From assembly GCA_003139735.1 (NCBI GenBank), contig PLGA01000657.1:7196-14438 (forward strand): DNA of 7,243 nt, read 5' to 3'. Below are positions 5,935-7,243 of the stretch, piece by piece. The notes below the pieces were generated by a model. That model was not told where the DNA came from. It worked only from the letters and a program-made list of their open reading frames with translations, and ran no database searches. The translations under genes and the position numbers were made by a program. The DNA is from Bryobacterales bacterium (lineage in GTDB: Bacteria > Acidobacteriota > Terriglobia > Bryobacterales > Bryobacteraceae). The first letter of the stretch is position 1. The number at the start of each line of letters is the position of its first letter.

Positions 5935-6950
5935 TTCGAAACTGGATCAAGACCGGCGCCGCCCAGGTTATGAGCGGGACGGGTTTGGACAGGTTGGCCG
6001 GCTCGCTGTCGGGTGCGAAAGGAGGTCCTCTGATCATCGGCTACCACCGGGTAGTAGAGGATTTTGCGTATAGCGCCAAGACATCCATTCCTTCCATGCT
6101 GGTGAGCCTGAGAATGCTGGAACAGCATTTGGATTGGATCGGCCAGCGTTTCCGATTCATCTCTCTCGATGAAGCGGGCGCGCGGCTCGAAGGAAGGGAC
6201 AGCCGGAAGGATCCGGTCGCGGCGATTACGTTCGACGACGGCTACCGCGATTTCTTCGATCATGCGCTGCCGCTGCTCAAGCGAAAGGGCATTCCCGCGG
6301 CGGTGTTCGTTGTGACGGATCTGGTCGGCGCCGGACGCGTACAAATTCACGACAAGCTCTATCTGTTGCTGGCTCGGCGGTTCAAGCCCAATCGCGGAGT
6401 GAAAACGCCCTATCAGGCTACCCGTGCGCTGATCGAGGGTTCGTCGCAGACCGAGATAGAAGCGGTTATCCAGACGATGGAGTCGGAGGCCCCGATTCCG
6501 GAAGACACTTTCCGGCCCTTTTATTCGCTTACGTGGGAAATGCTGGATGAAATCCGCCGGGCGGGCATGACAATAGGCTCCCACACGCGTACGCATGTGC
6601 TCATGACCAAAGAGAGCGGACAGCGGGTGAGGGAGGAAACCGTTGGATCGCGCAAGGAAATTGAGGAGAGACTTGGGACGAGCGTGCAGCACTTCGCATA
6701 TCCCAGCGGAGTATTCAATAGGGCCGCGGTGGACGCCGTCGCCGCCGCCGGGTACCGGTTTGGGTACACCACCTGCAGCCACCAGGACGCCCGGCGCCCG
6801 CTGCTAACGGCGCCACGCACGCTTCTGTGGGAGAACTCCTGCCTCGATTCCCACGGCCTGTTCTCAGGGTCTATCTTGAGTTGCCAGATCCACCGCGCTT
6901 TCGATCTGCTAAGCGGATGCCGGCAAATCCACTGCCAGCCGGGAGAATGA
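5931..6950 (+). CDS. Polysaccharide deacetylase (carbohydrate esterase family 4, NodB-type)
   Basis: 339 aa. CE4 enzymes remove N-acetyl (sometimes O-acetyl) groups from sugars using a divalent metal. The NodB motifs are present: TFDDG (100-104), where Asp102 is the expected general base and Asp103 a metal ligand; SHTRTH (217-222), where His218 and His222 are the other metal ligands; and AYPSG (256-260), motif 3 in the variant form common in this branch. An N-terminal IIGYHRVVEDF segment and SIPSMLVSLRMLEQHLDWI fit the subfamily found in surface polysaccharide loci. The two metal motifs are about 115 residues apart, with a 'HDKLYLLL' insert between them. No signal peptide is visible at the N-terminus, so action on a cytoplasmic lipid-linked intermediate is more likely than on exported polymer (inference). 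The start is GTG, overlapping the previous stop as GTGA. The stop is followed after two bases by the next gene. The role could be N-deacetylation that frees amines for the neighbouring acyltransferases. Confidence 0.9.
   Translation: MIRNWIKTGAAQVMSGTGLDRLAGSLSGAKGGPLIIGYHRVVEDFAYSAKTSIPSMLVSLRMLEQHLDWIGQRFRFISLDEAGARLEGRDSRKDPVAAITFDDGYRDFFDHALPLLKRKGIPAAVFVVTDLVGAGRVQIHDKLYLLLARRFKPNRGVKTPYQATRALIEGSSQTEIEAVIQTMESEAPIPEDTFRPFYSLTWEMLDEIRRAGMTIGSHTRTHVLMTKESGQRVREETVGSRKEIEERLGTSVQHFAYPSGVFNRAAVDAVAAAGYRFGYTTCSHQDARRPLLTAPRTLLWENSCLDSHGLFSGSILSCQIHRAFDLLSGCRQIHCQPGE
6941..6945 (+). promoter_or_regulatory. Shine-Dalgarno site deciding between two in-frame ATGs
   Basis: GGGAG at the end of the deacetylase gene. 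Two ATGs follow in the same frame: 6947 (1 base away, in an ATGA overlap) and 6953 (7 bases away). The spacing favours 6953. Confidence 0.65.
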
Positions 6951-6952
6951 AA

Positions 6953-7243
6953 ATGGCTGGCTATAGCGTTGCACAGATCCATTTCACCGAGCGAAGCCGG
7001 GCAGCCACTAGATCCCCAGCCTCATATTGGCTGTTGCTCGCATTTCTATTTCTTCTCTACGCGAATCTGCCCATAGTAATGCCGGCCCTCGATCCTTTAC
7101 ACCTGGCCAAGGTGGTGGGGGCGCTGGCGCTCGTGGCGCTGCTCGCCGAGCGGGCCTTCGCGCGCGAGAGTTTCGATTTCGCCCGGCCCGAAGGTTGGTT
7201 GCTGCTCGGCTTTCTGGGCGCCACCGCTCTCTCTTCCGTGACG
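6953..7243 (+). CDS. Multi-pass membrane protein, probable O-antigen ligase/polymerase family, 3' truncated
   Basis: Only the first 97 codons are in the window, and the frame is open to the last base. After a polar, basic N-terminal stretch (1-24) come three hydrophobic segments: about 25-45 (YWLLLAFLFLLYANLPIVM), 49-65 (LHLAKVVGALALVALLA) and 81-96 (GWLLLGFLGATALSSV). A first helix running into YANLP, then a 'KVVGALALVALL' helix and an 'ALSS' turn, resembles the opening of O-antigen ligase/Wzy-like proteins of exopolysaccharide loci. Those are integral inner-membrane enzymes that polymerise or ligate lipid-linked glycans on the periplasmic side. The diagnostic large periplasmic loop would lie downstream, so the family call rests on N-terminal pattern and context. 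It follows the deacetylase by two bases, so it belongs to the same operon. Another polytopic transporter cannot be excluded. Confidence 0.6.
   Translation, partial: MAGYSVAQIHFTERSRAATRSPASYWLLLAFLFLLYANLPIVMPALDPLHLAKVVGALALVALLAERAFARESFDFARPEGWLLLGFLGATALSSVT

Noticed and set aside
5778..6782. A 334-codon open frame on the minus strand opposite the deacetylase
   Set aside because: It lies wholly antisense to a gene with clear CE4 motifs, has no recognisable domain and is rich in arginine, proline and glycine, as expected of a shadow frame in GC-rich DNA.

Overview
The window reads as part of an exopolysaccharide or O-antigen-type surface glycan locus from an Acidobacteriota bacterium, probably of the Solibacter/Bryobacter kind. 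The lineage call rests mainly on the first gene. It encodes NHL-type beta-propeller repeats followed by the C-terminal domain known as TIGR03437, which is found almost only in that group. Base composition looks uniformly GC-rich, and all genes lie on the plus strand with almost no intergenic DNA. I see no tRNA, rRNA, CRISPR array, insertion sequence or terminator, and no gene-free stretch longer than 30 bases.

Layout: (1) 2-1201, the 3' part of an NHL-repeat/TIGR03437 protein. (2) 1231-2289, a membrane-anchored family 2 glycosyltransferase. Its expected C-terminal membrane segment is displaced into another frame as a 45-codon ORF at 2301-2438, so the gene looks split by a frameshift. (3) 2439-3638, a BioF2-like GNAT acyltransferase (CelD/BcsL group). 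(4) 3638-4777, a DegT/DnrJ/EryC1/StrS-type PLP aminotransferase. (5) 4774-5934, a second BioF2-like GNAT, paralogous to the first. (6) 5931-6950, a CE4 polysaccharide deacetylase starting at GTG. (7) 6953 to the window end, the N-terminus of a multi-pass membrane protein, probably an O-antigen ligase/polymerase.

From 2439 onward every junction is a stop-start contact or overlap (TAG|ATG, TAATG, ATGA, GTGA, then a 2-base gap), so these genes are almost certainly one translationally coupled operon. The glycosyltransferase and its displaced tail lie immediately upstream, with gaps of 29 and 11 bases.

Working model (inference): the glycosyltransferase builds a lipid-linked glycan at the inner face of the membrane. 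The aminotransferase makes an amino sugar, the two GNATs acylate amino groups, and the deacetylase exposes amino groups by removing acetyl. The ligase/polymerase then joins or polymerises units after export. The acyltransferase-aminotransferase-acyltransferase-deacetylase block, all without visible signal peptides, is the most distinctive part. It could be a cytoplasmic module that sets the N-acylation pattern of the glycan before export. The individual families are known; only the combination may be new.
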